6,185 nt of DNA from Actinomycetales bacterium UBA1416 (GCA_002304945.1 DBPQ01000027.1:17093-23277); one strand, 5' to 3'; shown: positions 1 through 4,955, numbered from the stretch's first letter. Program-made: numbers and translations. The notes: a model not told the origin generated them from the letters alone.

Positions 1-735
1 CACGCCCAGCGTCCGCGCCAGTTCGGCGTAGCGGATCGGGGCGGAGAGGCTGGCGAGCCGGAACTGGAAGGCGACCTCGAGCACCACCCACCGGCCGGTC
101 GGCCCCCACACCCGGCCGCCGCCGACCGCCGGGTCCCGCAGGGAGCGCTTCAGGAGCGAGTCCCGGTAGGTCAGCTGCAGCTCCCCGAGGGCGAACAGGC
201 GCGGCCGCCGCTCGAACCGGTCCCAGACCCGGACCGAGGAGATGGTCTCCGCCACTTCCTGCCCGTAGGCGCCGACGTTCTGCACCGGCGTGGCGCCCGT
301 GGTGCCGGGGATGCCGGACAGCGCCTCCACCCCCATCCACTCCTCCTGAACCGCCAGGGCGACGACGTCGTCCCACGGCTGCCCCGCCGGCACCTCCATC
401 GCGGCGCCCGCGCACGTCGAGAACGACTCCGCGCGGATGCCGCGCCGCATGTCCCGCACCACGGTGCCGGGGAACGGCTCGTCGGAGGCGAGCAGGTTGG
501 ACCCGCCCCCCAGGACGAGGAGGGGGACGCCGTCGTCGTCCGCCGCGGTGACGGCCGCGATGACCTCCTCCTCCGAGTGTGCCTCGACGTACCGTGCGAT
601 CGGGCCGCCGACCCGCAGGGTGGTGAGGTCCGCGAGAGTGGGCGCGGGTCCTGCCCCGCCCGGGGCGGCCATGCCCCCGACCGGCGCGACGGGAGGGCCG
701 TCGGCGGGCTCCGGTTCCACGCAGCTGAGGCTCAT
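1..735 (-). CDS. murB: UDP-N-acetylenolpyruvoylglucosamine reductase MurB (C terminus cut by window edge)
   Basis: MurB is a cytoplasmic FAD enzyme. It uses NADPH to reduce UDP-GlcNAc-enolpyruvate to UDP-MurNAc, the second committed step of peptidoglycan precursor synthesis. The window holds 245 codons read leftward from an ATG at 735. After a Pro/Gly/Ala-rich leader of about 34 residues comes LADLTTLRVGGP (34-45), the usual start of the FAD domain. LGGGSNLL (75-82) and GIPGTTGATPVQNVGAYGQE (141-160) follow; both are FAD-binding signatures of the family. The substrate-domain motif YRDSLLK is at 190-196. The family is usually about 300-370 residues, so the catalytic serine and glutamate region is missing only because the window ends. 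The ATG overlaps the TGA of the upstream transporter gene as ATGA, which suggests translational coupling. Met22 (about 672) is an alternative start that would remove most of the leader; neither start has a strong ribosome binding site. Confidence 0.97.
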   Translation of the reverse strand, partial: MSLSCVEPEPADGPPVAPVGGMAAPGGAGPAPTLADLTTLRVGGPIARYVEAHSEEEVIAAVTAADDDGVPLLVLGGGSNLLASDEPFPGTVVRDMRRGIRAESFSTCAGAAMEVPAGQPWDDVVALAVQEEWMGVEALSGIPGTTGATPVQNVGAYGQEVAETISSVRVWDRFERRPRLFALGELQLTYRDSLLKRSLRDPAVGGGRVWGPTGRWVVLEVAFQFRLASLSAPIRYAELARTLGV

Positions 736-1937
736 GCCGGAAGACTACCTGCCGGGCCGGGGCGCCGGGCCTCCAGCGGCCGGGTCACGGGAATGAGGAG
801 GAAGGAGACCACCAGCGGGACGGCGACGAACAGGAGCGCCCCCCGGTACCCGAAGATCTCGGCGAGCAGCCCGATCAGGGGCGGCCCCGCCATGAACGCG
901 GTGTACCCGATGGTCGAGACCACCGAGATCCGTGCGGCGGCACGGAGCGGCTCGTCCGAGGCCGCGGACATGCCCACCGGGAAGCCCAGGGCCGCCCCGA
1001 GGCCCCAGAGCGCCACCCCCGCCATGGCCAGCGGCAGCGCCGGAGCGAGGGTGAAGAGGAGGAGCCCGGCGATCGAGAGGCCGGTGCACACGCGCAACGT
1101 CGCGACCCGCCCGTACCGCTCGAGGAGGCCCGTGCCCGCGAGGCGCATCAGGGTCATGAAGGAGACGAACACGGCGAAGGCCAGGGCTCCCACGGCGTTC
1201 GGCTGGGAGAACCCGTCGACGACGGCGAGGGCCACCCAGTCGTTCGCCGACCCCTCCGTCAGCCCGGCGGCGAGGACGACGACACCGATCAGGAGGGTGC
1301 GCGGCTCCCGCCAGACGGCGAAGGTCGAGGGCCTCTCGTGGTGTTCCTGCACCTCCGGAGGATCCTGGATGAACCACCGGACCGTGAGGACGACCGCGAC
1401 CAGCGCGAGCGCCATCACCACCGGGATGTGCACCTCGAGGGGGACGCCGAGCCGTGCGGTGCCGGCGCCGAGGAGCGCGCCGAGCACCGTGCCCACCGAG
1501 AACCCGGCGTGGAAGCGGGGCATGATCGCCCGCCCCACCGCGCGTTCGACGACCGTGCCCTCCACGTTCATCGCCACGTCCCACCCCGCGATCCCGGCCG
1601 AGGTGCCGAAGAGGGCGACGGCCACCCACACCGGTTGACCCGCCGCCACCATCAGGGCGGCGATCGCGAGGGACACGACGGTGGTGGCCGCCGCGCCGAT
1701 GACCGTGCGGCGGATCCCGATGCGCTCGATCACCCAGCCCGCCAGCGGCAGGGCGACCGTGGACCCGATGGAGCCCACGAACAGGATGAGACCCACCTGG
1801 GCGGGCCGCAGCTCGAGCTGGTCCCGGACGGCGGGCAGGCGGGCGATCCACGTGGACAGGGCGAAGCCGTTGAGGGCGAAGGCGGTGAAGGTGGCCCACG
1901 CGGCCCGGGTGGCGGCGTCGGGGTTGGGTAGCGGCAC
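732..1937 (-). CDS. MFS transporter, YbjJ-like
   Basis: This is a 401-residue major facilitator superfamily membrane protein. It is hydrophobic throughout and fits 12 transmembrane helices, with a hydrophilic central loop at about 191-212 between the two six-helix halves. Family signs are STWIARLPAVRDQL (28-41), the motif-A-like loop GWVIERIGIRRTV (67-79), the segment WDVAMNVEGTVVER (119-132) followed by MPRFHAGFSVG (139-149), and EGSANDWVA (228-236). This pattern and the length recall the E. coli YbjJ group, whose substrate is not firmly known; I do not assign one. The start is a GTG placed immediately after the hadB stop (TGAGTG). The stop overlaps the murB start (ATGA), so the gene lies within a coupled operon. 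An export role linked to wall or acyl precursors would be inference from position only. The MFS family call is secure; the subfamily call is moderate. Confidence 0.92.
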   Translation of the reverse strand: MPLPNPDAATRAAWATFTAFALNGFALSTWIARLPAVRDQLELRPAQVGLILFVGSIGSTVALPLAGWVIERIGIRRTVIGAAATTVVSLAIAALMVAAGQPVWVAVALFGTSAGIAGWDVAMNVEGTVVERAVGRAIMPRFHAGFSVGTVLGALLGAGTARLGVPLEVHIPVVMALALVAVVLTVRWFIQDPPEVQEHHERPSTFAVWREPRTLLIGVVVLAAGLTEGSANDWVALAVVDGFSQPNAVGALAFAVFVSFMTLMRLAGTGLLERYGRVATLRVCTGLSIAGLLLFTLAPALPLAMAGVALWGLGAALGFPVGMSAASDEPLRAAARISVVSTIGYTAFMAGPPLIGLLAEIFGYRGALLFVAVPLVVSFLLIPVTRPLEARRPGPAGSLPA

Positions 1938-2348
1938 TCAGCGCCCCACGGGGGGCTCGACGACGGCCTGGCACTTGGCCAGCACGGCACGTCCGTCGAC
2001 GGTGACGCCGAGGTCCACCCGCAGGGTGCCGTCGTCGTGCGCGGCGCCCACCTTCCCGGTGACCGTGAGGGTCACCTCCCCCGGGTCGGGCACCGGCACC
2101 GGGCGGGAGAAGCGCGTGCCGAGGGAACGGATGCGGCCGGGATCCCCCAGCCACTCCTCGAGGGCGGCGGCCGCGATCCCCATGGTGAGCATGCCGTGCG
2201 CGATGACGCCGTCGAGGCCGACCTCGCGGGCGAACCTCTCGTTCCAGTGTATGGGGTTGAAGTCACCGGACGCGCCCGCGTAGCGGACGAGGCGGGCGCG
2301 GTCGACGGTGGCGGTGGACTCGAACAGGATATCCCCGGGCGCCGTCAT
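1938..2348 (-). CDS. hadB: MaoC-family (R)-3-hydroxyacyl dehydratase, HadB-like catalytic subunit
   Basis: This 136-residue single hot-dog protein belongs to the MaoC/R-hydratase family. The signature GDFNPIHW spans residues 28-35, so Asp29 and His34 are the expected catalytic pair. It is followed by AREVGLDGVIAHGMLTMGI (about 40-58), which closely matches my memory of M. tuberculosis HadB. Later RFSRPVPVPDPG (about 79-90) forms the usual beta-strand region. The family dehydrates 3-hydroxyacyl-ACP (or CoA) to the trans-2-enoyl thioester. In mycobacteria HadB is the catalytic partner of HadA in the FAS-II cycle. The ATG overlaps the hadA TGA (ATGA) and the stop directly touches the next GTG, so stoichiometric synthesis with hadA is likely. 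If this organism lacks mycolic acids, the pair more likely serves ordinary fatty-acid elongation; that is inference. Confidence 0.93.
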   Translation of the reverse strand: MTAPGDILFESTATVDRARLVRYAGASGDFNPIHWNERFAREVGLDGVIAHGMLTMGIAAAALEEWLGDPGRIRSLGTRFSRPVPVPDPGEVTLTVTGKVGAAHDDGTLRVDLGVTVDGRAVLAKCQAVVEPPVGR

Positions 2349-2818
2349 GCTCCCTCCCCCCTGACGGCGAGCGTGGACACGACCGTGGAGACCGGGCGTC
2401 CCCGGGCGTCGGTGATCTCCGCGCGCGTGGTGACCATGGAGATGGTGCCGCGGTGGGTGACGGCGTCGACGTGGACCTCGGCGGAGAGCACGTCGCCCGC
2501 GCAGATCGGGCGGTGGGTGCGGAAGGACTCCTCCGCGTGCACCACGCGGGAGAAGTCCACGCCCGAGGCGGGGTCCTCGAGGTAGGCGGCCTCGGCCCGC
2601 TGGGCGATCACGACCGCGAACGTGGGCGGTGCGACGACGTCGCGGTAGCCGGCGCCCCGGGCGGCGTCACGGTCGACATGGAGGACGCTGGCCGCTCCGG
2701 TGGCCTCGGCGAACTCGGCGATCTTCGCCGCACTCACCTCGTAGCGTTCCCGGGCCGGGTATGACGAACCCACGAGCGCGTCGTTGGCGCCCGTGGGTGT
2801 CGGTGTCGCTGTGTTCAC
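2345..2818 (-). CDS. hadA: HadA-like non-catalytic dehydratase subunit (MaoC N-terminal / FAS1-like dehydratase domain)
   Basis: This 157-residue hot-dog fold protein resembles M. tuberculosis HadA. Residues 15-35 (DALVGSSYP, then YEVSAAKIAEFAEATG) form the conserved N-terminal strand and helix. VAPPTF (about 63-68) and FRTHRPICAGDVL (about 97-109) are typical of the HadA/HadC type. At the place where HadB has GDxNPIH, this protein reads GAASVLH, so the catalytic Asp is absent. That fits the known division of labour, in which HadA binds the acyl chain and HadB does the chemistry. The start is GTG at 2818, only 25 bases after the rpmG stop. A TAGGCT -10-like hexamer ends six bases upstream, which suggests a leaderless mRNA. 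The GGGGGC before the GTG is too close to be a good ribosome binding site. An in-frame GTG at residue 16 (the V of ALVGSS) is a less likely alternative, because homologues have residues before this point. Confidence 0.92.
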   Translation of the reverse strand: MNTATPTPTGANDALVGSSYPARERYEVSAAKIAEFAEATGAASVLHVDRDAARGAGYRDVVAPPTFAVVIAQRAEAAYLEDPASGVDFSRVVHAEESFRTHRPICAGDVLSAEVHVDAVTHRGTISMVTTRAEITDARGRPVSTVVSTLAVRGEGA

Positions 2819-2824
2819 GCCCCC

Positions 2825-2830
2825 AGCCTA
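2825..2830 (-). promoter_or_regulatory. -10-like element of a probable leaderless hadA promoter
   Basis: Read on the minus strand, TAGGCT fits the actinobacterial TANNNT -10 pattern. It lies exactly six bases before the hadA GTG, the spacing expected if transcription begins at or next to the start codon. No convincing -35 box is visible, which is common in actinomycetes. It lies in the 25-base gap between rpmG and hadA and would allow hadA-hadB-MFS-murB to be expressed independently of the tRNA/rpmG transcript. Confidence 0.55.
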
Positions 2831-2843
2831 GGGGACGGACGGT

Positions 2844-3014
2844 TCAGCGGGTCTCGCGGTGGTTCGTGTGCGCGTTGCAGCGCGGGCAGTACTTGGTGAT
2901 GTTGAGCCGGTCGGGGGTGTTCCGCCGGTTCTTCTTGGTGATGTAGTTGCGCTCCTTGCACGTCTCGCACGCCAAGGTGATCTTCGGACGGATGTCCTGG
3001 GTCTTGCTCGCCAC
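2844..3014 (-). CDS. rpmG: 50S ribosomal protein bL33 (zinc-binding form)
   Basis: This 56-residue small basic protein of the large ribosomal subunit begins MASKTQDIRPKITLACETCK. Two CxxC pairs (Cys16/Cys19 and Cys43/Cys46) form the zinc ribbon. The core NYITKKNRRNTPDRL and the ending CPRCNAHTNHRETR are typical of bL33. The start is GTG at 3014, preceded on the minus strand by GAGGAACC, giving a GAGG ribosome binding site with four bases of spacing. An upstream ATG at 3036 is in another frame. The gene follows tRNA-Met by 31 bases, so the mRNA is probably released by tRNA processing or read through from the tRNA promoter. The four-cysteine form is the one used when zinc is sufficient; the cysteine-free paralogue found in many actinomycetes is not in this window. 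I see no Zur-type site here. Confidence 0.96.
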   Translation of the reverse strand: MASKTQDIRPKITLACETCKERNYITKKNRRNTPDRLNITKYCPRCNAHTNHRETR

Positions 3015-3045
3015 GGTTCCTCGCTTCTGGTCGCATGAATCTCGG

Positions 3046-3119
3046 TAGCGGGAGCGGGGCTTGAACCCGCGACCTCACGATTATGAGTCGTGCGCTCTCA
3101 CCAACTGAGCTACCCCGCC
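3046..3119 (-). tRNA. tRNA-Met (CAT), elongator type
   Basis: This is a 74-base cloverleaf without an encoded CCA. The acceptor stem GGCGGGG pairs with TCCCGCT and ends in a G1-U72 wobble; the discriminator is A. The D stem is GCTC/GAGC. The anticodon stem CACGA/TCGTG encloses loop CTCATAA with anticodon CAT. The T arm is GCGGG-TTCAAGC-CCCGC. The three consecutive G-C pairs of the initiator anticodon stem are absent, so this is not the initiator. A tRNA-Ile2 whose CAT is modified to lysidine cannot be fully excluded, but the place next to rpmG is typical of elongator tRNA-Met. Confidence 0.95.
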
Positions 3120-3123
3120 GCGT

Positions 3124-3138
3124 GTGCCTGGACGGCAC
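3124..3138 (-). other. Small hairpin in the tRNA-Thr/tRNA-Met spacer
   Basis: The 36-base spacer between the two tRNAs contains GTGCC-GTCCA-GGCAC on the minus strand, a five-base-pair stem with a five-base loop. No T run follows, so it is more likely a processing or spacing structure than a terminator. It suggests both tRNAs come from one precursor. Confidence 0.4.
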
Positions 3139-3155
3139 GCTGGTCTGACGACCTG

Positions 3156-3228
3156 AGCCCCGAAAGGGAATCGAACCCTTGACCTTCTCCTTACCATGGA
3201 GACGCTCTGCCGACTGAGCTATCGGGGC
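3156..3228 (-). tRNA. tRNA-Thr (GGT)
   Basis: This is a 73-base cloverleaf. The acceptor stem GCCCCGA pairs perfectly with TCGGGGC and the discriminator is T. The D stem is GCTC/GAGC. The anticodon stem TCTCC/GGAGA surrounds loop ATGGTAA, giving anticodon GGT, which reads ACC and ACT. The T arm is AAGGG-TTCGATT-CCCTT. CCA is not encoded. A TAAGCT -10-like box lies ten bases upstream of the mature 5' end, so this gene may begin the Thr-Met-rpmG transcript. Confidence 0.96.
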
Positions 3229-3238
3229 AGCGCCGACC

Positions 3239-3244
3239 AGCTTA
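3239..3244 (-). promoter_or_regulatory. -10-like element upstream of tRNA-Thr
   Basis: On the minus strand TAAGCT fits TANNNT. It ends ten bases before the mature 5' end of tRNA-Thr, so transcription would begin a few bases upstream of the tRNA. The region 17-18 bases further upstream gives only TTCCCT or TTTCCC, a poor -35. If functional it would drive tRNA-Thr, tRNA-Met, rpmG and possibly the genes beyond. Confidence 0.45.
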
Positions 3245-3257
3245 CGCGACGCCCGAC

Positions 3258-3343
3258 CCCAAGGGAAATCCTTCGGGACCGACCGCGGTGTGGCTCACCG
3301 CACGTCACGCGCCGTGCGGCACGCCTCGGACCTCTCGGTCCGA
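3258..3343 (-). other. Cluster of three hairpins in the tRNA-Tyr/tRNA-Thr spacer
   Basis: The 118-base spacer (3229-3346) holds three inverted repeats. Nearest the tRNA-Tyr 3' end (3326-3343) is TCGGACC-GAGA-GGTCCGA, a perfect seven-base-pair stem with a GNRA-type GAGA loop on the minus-strand RNA. The second (3285-3301) is GCGGTG-AGCCA-CACCGC, a perfect six-base-pair stem. The third (3258-3277) is a CCC-AAGG/CCTT-GGG stem with one bulged base. None is followed by a T run. The first, starting four bases after tRNA-Tyr, is the best candidate for a U-tract-less terminator or a processing signal. I see no ORF with coding character in this spacer. Confidence 0.5.
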
Positions 3344-3346
3344 TCG

Positions 3347-3428
3347 TGGCGGGTGAGGGATTCGAACCCCCGAAGCATTCCGCAACTGATTTACAGTCAG
3401 CTCCCTTTGGCCACTCGGGTAACCCGCC
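3347..3428 (-). tRNA. tRNA-Tyr (GTA)
   Basis: This 82-base class II tRNA has a long variable arm. The acceptor stem GGCGGGT pairs perfectly with ACCCGCC and the discriminator is A. The anticodon arm is GCTGA-CTGTAAA-TCAGT with anticodon GTA. The variable arm TGCGGAATGCTTC is typical of bacterial tRNA-Tyr. The T arm is GGGGG-TTCGAAT-CCCTC and contains one G-T pair. CCA is not encoded. It is divergent from the yajQ gene on the other side of a 127-base gap. Confidence 0.95.
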
Positions 3429-3449
3429 GTGCACCGTGGTGCGTCATCG

Positions 3450-3455
3450 AGGGTA
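3450..3455 (-). promoter_or_regulatory. Possible -10 element for tRNA-Tyr
   Basis: On the minus strand TACCCT fits the TANNNT pattern, 21 bases upstream of the mature tRNA-Tyr 5' end. That would give a short 5' leader for RNase P to remove. The best upstream hexamer is TTCCAC at 19 bases, which is weak. This is a tentative call from one degenerate motif. Confidence 0.35.
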
Positions 3456-3510
3456 CCAGCTCCGATGGGGCGGTGTGGAACGCGATACGGCAGGATGGGC
3501 GGGATGAGGG

Positions 3511-3528
3511 CGTTGCGCCCGCGCAACG
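3511..3528. promoter_or_regulatory. Inverted repeat in the yajQ/tRNA-Tyr divergent gap
   Basis: CGTTGCGC-CC-GCGCAACG is a perfect eight-base inverted repeat around two central bases, 27 bases upstream of the yajQ ATG. As RNA it could form a stem of six base pairs with a six-base loop in the yajQ 5' leader. As DNA its dyad symmetry and 18-base span would suit a dimeric regulator. The sequence does not tell which. It is placed upstream of the ribosome binding site and does not sequester it. Confidence 0.45.
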
Positions 3529-3543
3529 TGACCAACACCACCG

Positions 3544-3550
3544 AGGAGGA
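3544..3550 (+). promoter_or_regulatory. Strong ribosome binding site of yajQ
   Basis: AGGAGGA is a near-perfect anti-16S match, five bases before the ATG at 3556. It is by far the strongest Shine-Dalgarno sequence in the window and fixes the yajQ start. Confidence 0.85.
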
Positions 3551-3555
3551 GTGCA

Positions 3556-4056
3556 ATGGCTGCGGATTCGTCGTTCGACGTCGTGAGCAAGGTCGACAGG
3601 CAGGAGGTCGACAACGCCCTGAACCAGGCGGCCAAGGAGATCGCCCAGCGCTACGACTTCAAGGGCGTCGGGGCCTCGATCACCTGGAGCGGGGACGCCG
3701 TGCTGATGGTGGCGAACTCCCCCGAGCGCGTGCTGGCAGTGCTGGACGTGTTCCAGACCAAGTTGATCCGCCGCAACGTCTCGCTGAAGGCGATCGACAC
3801 CGGCGACGGCGAGCCGAAACCCTCCGGGAAGGAGTCCCGCCTGCTGGGGACGCTGCGTGAGGGGCTCAGCCAGGAGAACGCGAAGCGGATCACGAAGCTC
3901 ATCCGCGACGAGGGGCCCAGGGGCGTGAAGGCCCAGATCACGGGCGACGAGGTCCGCGTCTCCTCGAAGTCGCGCAACGACCTCCAGGCGGTCATCGCGC
4001 TCCTGAAGGACGCGGACGACATCGACGCCGCCCTGCAGTTCGTGAACTACCGCTAG
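3556..4056 (+). CDS. yajQ: YajQ family (DUF520) nucleotide-binding protein
   Basis: This 166-residue cytoplasmic protein is close in length to E. coli YajQ (about 163). It begins with SFDVVSKVDRQEVDNALNQA (6-25) and continues with EIAQRYDFKG (28-37), the family N-terminal signature. The C-terminal half carries VKAQITGDEVRVSSKSRNDLQ (about 124-144) and ends LQFVNYR. The fold has two ferredoxin-like (RRM-like) halves. A Xanthomonas member binds cyclic di-GMP and acts with a transcription regulator, and E. coli YajQ has been linked to RNA/nucleotide and phage-host transcription roles. The function in actinomycetes is not settled, so cyclic di-GMP binding here is family-based inference. It is the only plus-strand gene. 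It is divergent from tRNA-Tyr and convergent with htpX, with the TAG stop overlapping the htpX stop in CTAG; an in-frame TAA follows as a second stop. Confidence 0.96.
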   Translation: MAADSSFDVVSKVDRQEVDNALNQAAKEIAQRYDFKGVGASITWSGDAVLMVANSPERVLAVLDVFQTKLIRRNVSLKAIDTGDGEPKPSGKESRLLGTLREGLSQENAKRITKLIRDEGPRGVKAQITGDEVRVSSKSRNDLQAVIALLKDADDIDAALQFVNYR

Positions 4057-4916
4057 TAACCCGCCATCCGCTCGAGGCGCGCGATGCGCTCCTCCATGGG
4101 CGGGTGGGTGGCGAAGACCCGCGTGAGGCCGCCGCCCCGGAACGGGTTGGCGATCATCATGTGGGAGACCGACTCGGTGGCGGGGGTCGGGGCCAGCGGA
4201 CGTCGCCGCGTGCCGGCGTCGAGCTTCGCGAGGGCGGAGGCGAGCGCGAGCGGGTCCTCGGTGAGGCGGGCCCCGTCCTCGTCCGCGTCGAACTCCCGGG
4301 TGCGCGAGATCGCCATCTGGATCACCATGGCCGCGAGCGGCGCCAGGAACAGCATGAGCAGCCCGGCGAGCGGGTTGCCGCCCTCCCGGTCGCGCCCGCC
4401 GAAGAACATGAGGAACTGGGCCACCGAGGTGATCAGGCCCGCGATGGCGGCCGCGACCGAGGAGGTCAGGATGTCGCGGTTGTACACGTGCATCAGCTCG
4501 TGGCCGAGCACTCCGCGCAGCTCGCGCGGTTCCAGGATCTCGAGGATCCCCCGCGTGACGCACACGGCGGCGTTCGCCGGGTTCCGGCCCGTCGCGAAGG
4601 CGTTGGGCGCCGCGGTCGGGCTCACGTAGATGCGCGGCATCGGCTGGCCGGCCCGCGTGGCGAGCTCGCGGACCATCGCGTGGATCTGGGGTGCCTCGAC
4701 CTCCGTCACCGGCCGAGCCTGCATCGACCGCAGAGCGATCCTGTCGGAGAACCAGTAGGACACGAAGGTGCTGACGAGCCCCAATCCGGCGAACACCCAG
4801 ATGAAGCCCGGCGAGTTCGTCGAGTTCGCCACCACCCATCCGATCCCGAGCAGGATGGCCCAGAGGACGCCGAAGAGTCCAGCGGTCTTCAGCCCGTTGT
4901 GGTGTCGCGTCCCCAT
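4053..4916 (-). CDS. htpX: Membrane zinc metalloprotease HtpX (M48B)
   Basis: HtpX is a membrane-bound endopeptidase that helps remove damaged or misfolded membrane proteins with its active site facing the cytoplasm. The protein has 287 residues, the usual family length. Hydrophobic segments lie at about 10-30, 36-56, 151-172 and 183-203. The zinc motif HELMH is at 139-143 (His139, Glu140, His143), followed by VYNRDILTSS. The third ligand is Glu208 in SRTREFDADEDGA. The region YVSPTAAPNAFATGRNP (97-113) is typical of HtpX, as is the C-terminal THPPMEERIARLERM. The ATG at 4916 has no recognisable Shine-Dalgarno sequence, but homologues begin near the same HHNGLKTA segment. It follows fprA by 39 bases in the same direction, so readthrough is possible. 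The stop overlaps that of convergent yajQ. Confidence 0.97.
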   Translation of the reverse strand: MGTRHHNGLKTAGLFGVLWAILLGIGWVVANSTNSPGFIWVFAGLGLVSTFVSYWFSDRIALRSMQARPVTEVEAPQIHAMVRELATRAGQPMPRIYVSPTAAPNAFATGRNPANAAVCVTRGILEILEPRELRGVLGHELMHVYNRDILTSSVAAAIAGLITSVAQFLMFFGGRDREGGNPLAGLLMLFLAPLAAMVIQMAISRTREFDADEDGARLTEDPLALASALAKLDAGTRRRPLAPTPATESVSHMMIANPFRGGGLTRVFATHPPMEERIARLERMAGY

Positions 4917-4927
4917 GTCAGGTGAAA

Positions 4928-4937
4928 CGTCGCGACG
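4928..4937. repeat. Short perfect palindrome in the fprA-htpX gap
   Basis: CGTCGCGACG is a ten-base perfect palindrome in the 39-base gap, about 12 bases upstream of the htpX ATG. Next to it, CCCCGG occurs twice as a direct repeat around TGTT (about 4940-4955). The gap has no clear ribosome binding site or -10 box. Palindromes of this size are frequent in such GC-rich DNA, so a role as operator or terminator is only a possibility. Confidence 0.3.
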
Positions 4938-4955
4938 CGCCCCGGTGTTCCCCGG

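Noticed and set aside
577..1638. Long plus-strand open frame (about 353 codons) opposite the MFS gene
   Set aside because: It is Arg/Ala/Thr/Pro-rich without any family motif and lies antisense to a clear membrane protein. In such GC-rich DNA the frame opposite a real gene is often open by chance.
745..2154. Minus-strand open frame of about 469 codons overlapping the MFS and hadB genes
   Set aside because: Its product is Arg/Gly/Pro/His-rich low-complexity sequence in the wrong frame of two well-recognised genes.
2815..3138. Open minus-strand frame of about 107 codons covering tRNA-Met and rpmG
   Set aside because: It is the wrong frame over rpmG and includes the tRNA. The 56-residue bL33 frame with two CxxC pairs is clearly the real one.
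3477..3514. GGAAC upstream of yajQ as a -35 of an ECF sigma factor promoter
   Set aside because: The next GTT lies about 30 bases downstream, far from the 16-19 base spacing such promoters need.
3397..4839. Minus-strand open frame of about 480 codons covering tRNA-Tyr, yajQ and most of htpX
   Set aside because: It runs through a tRNA and two certain genes in a shifted or antisense frame and has no domain signature.
4104..4925. Plus-strand open frame of about 273 codons opposite htpX
   Set aside because: The composition is Arg/Gly/His/Glu-rich and shadow-like, while the opposite strand encodes an intact HtpX with HELMH and all flanking motifs.
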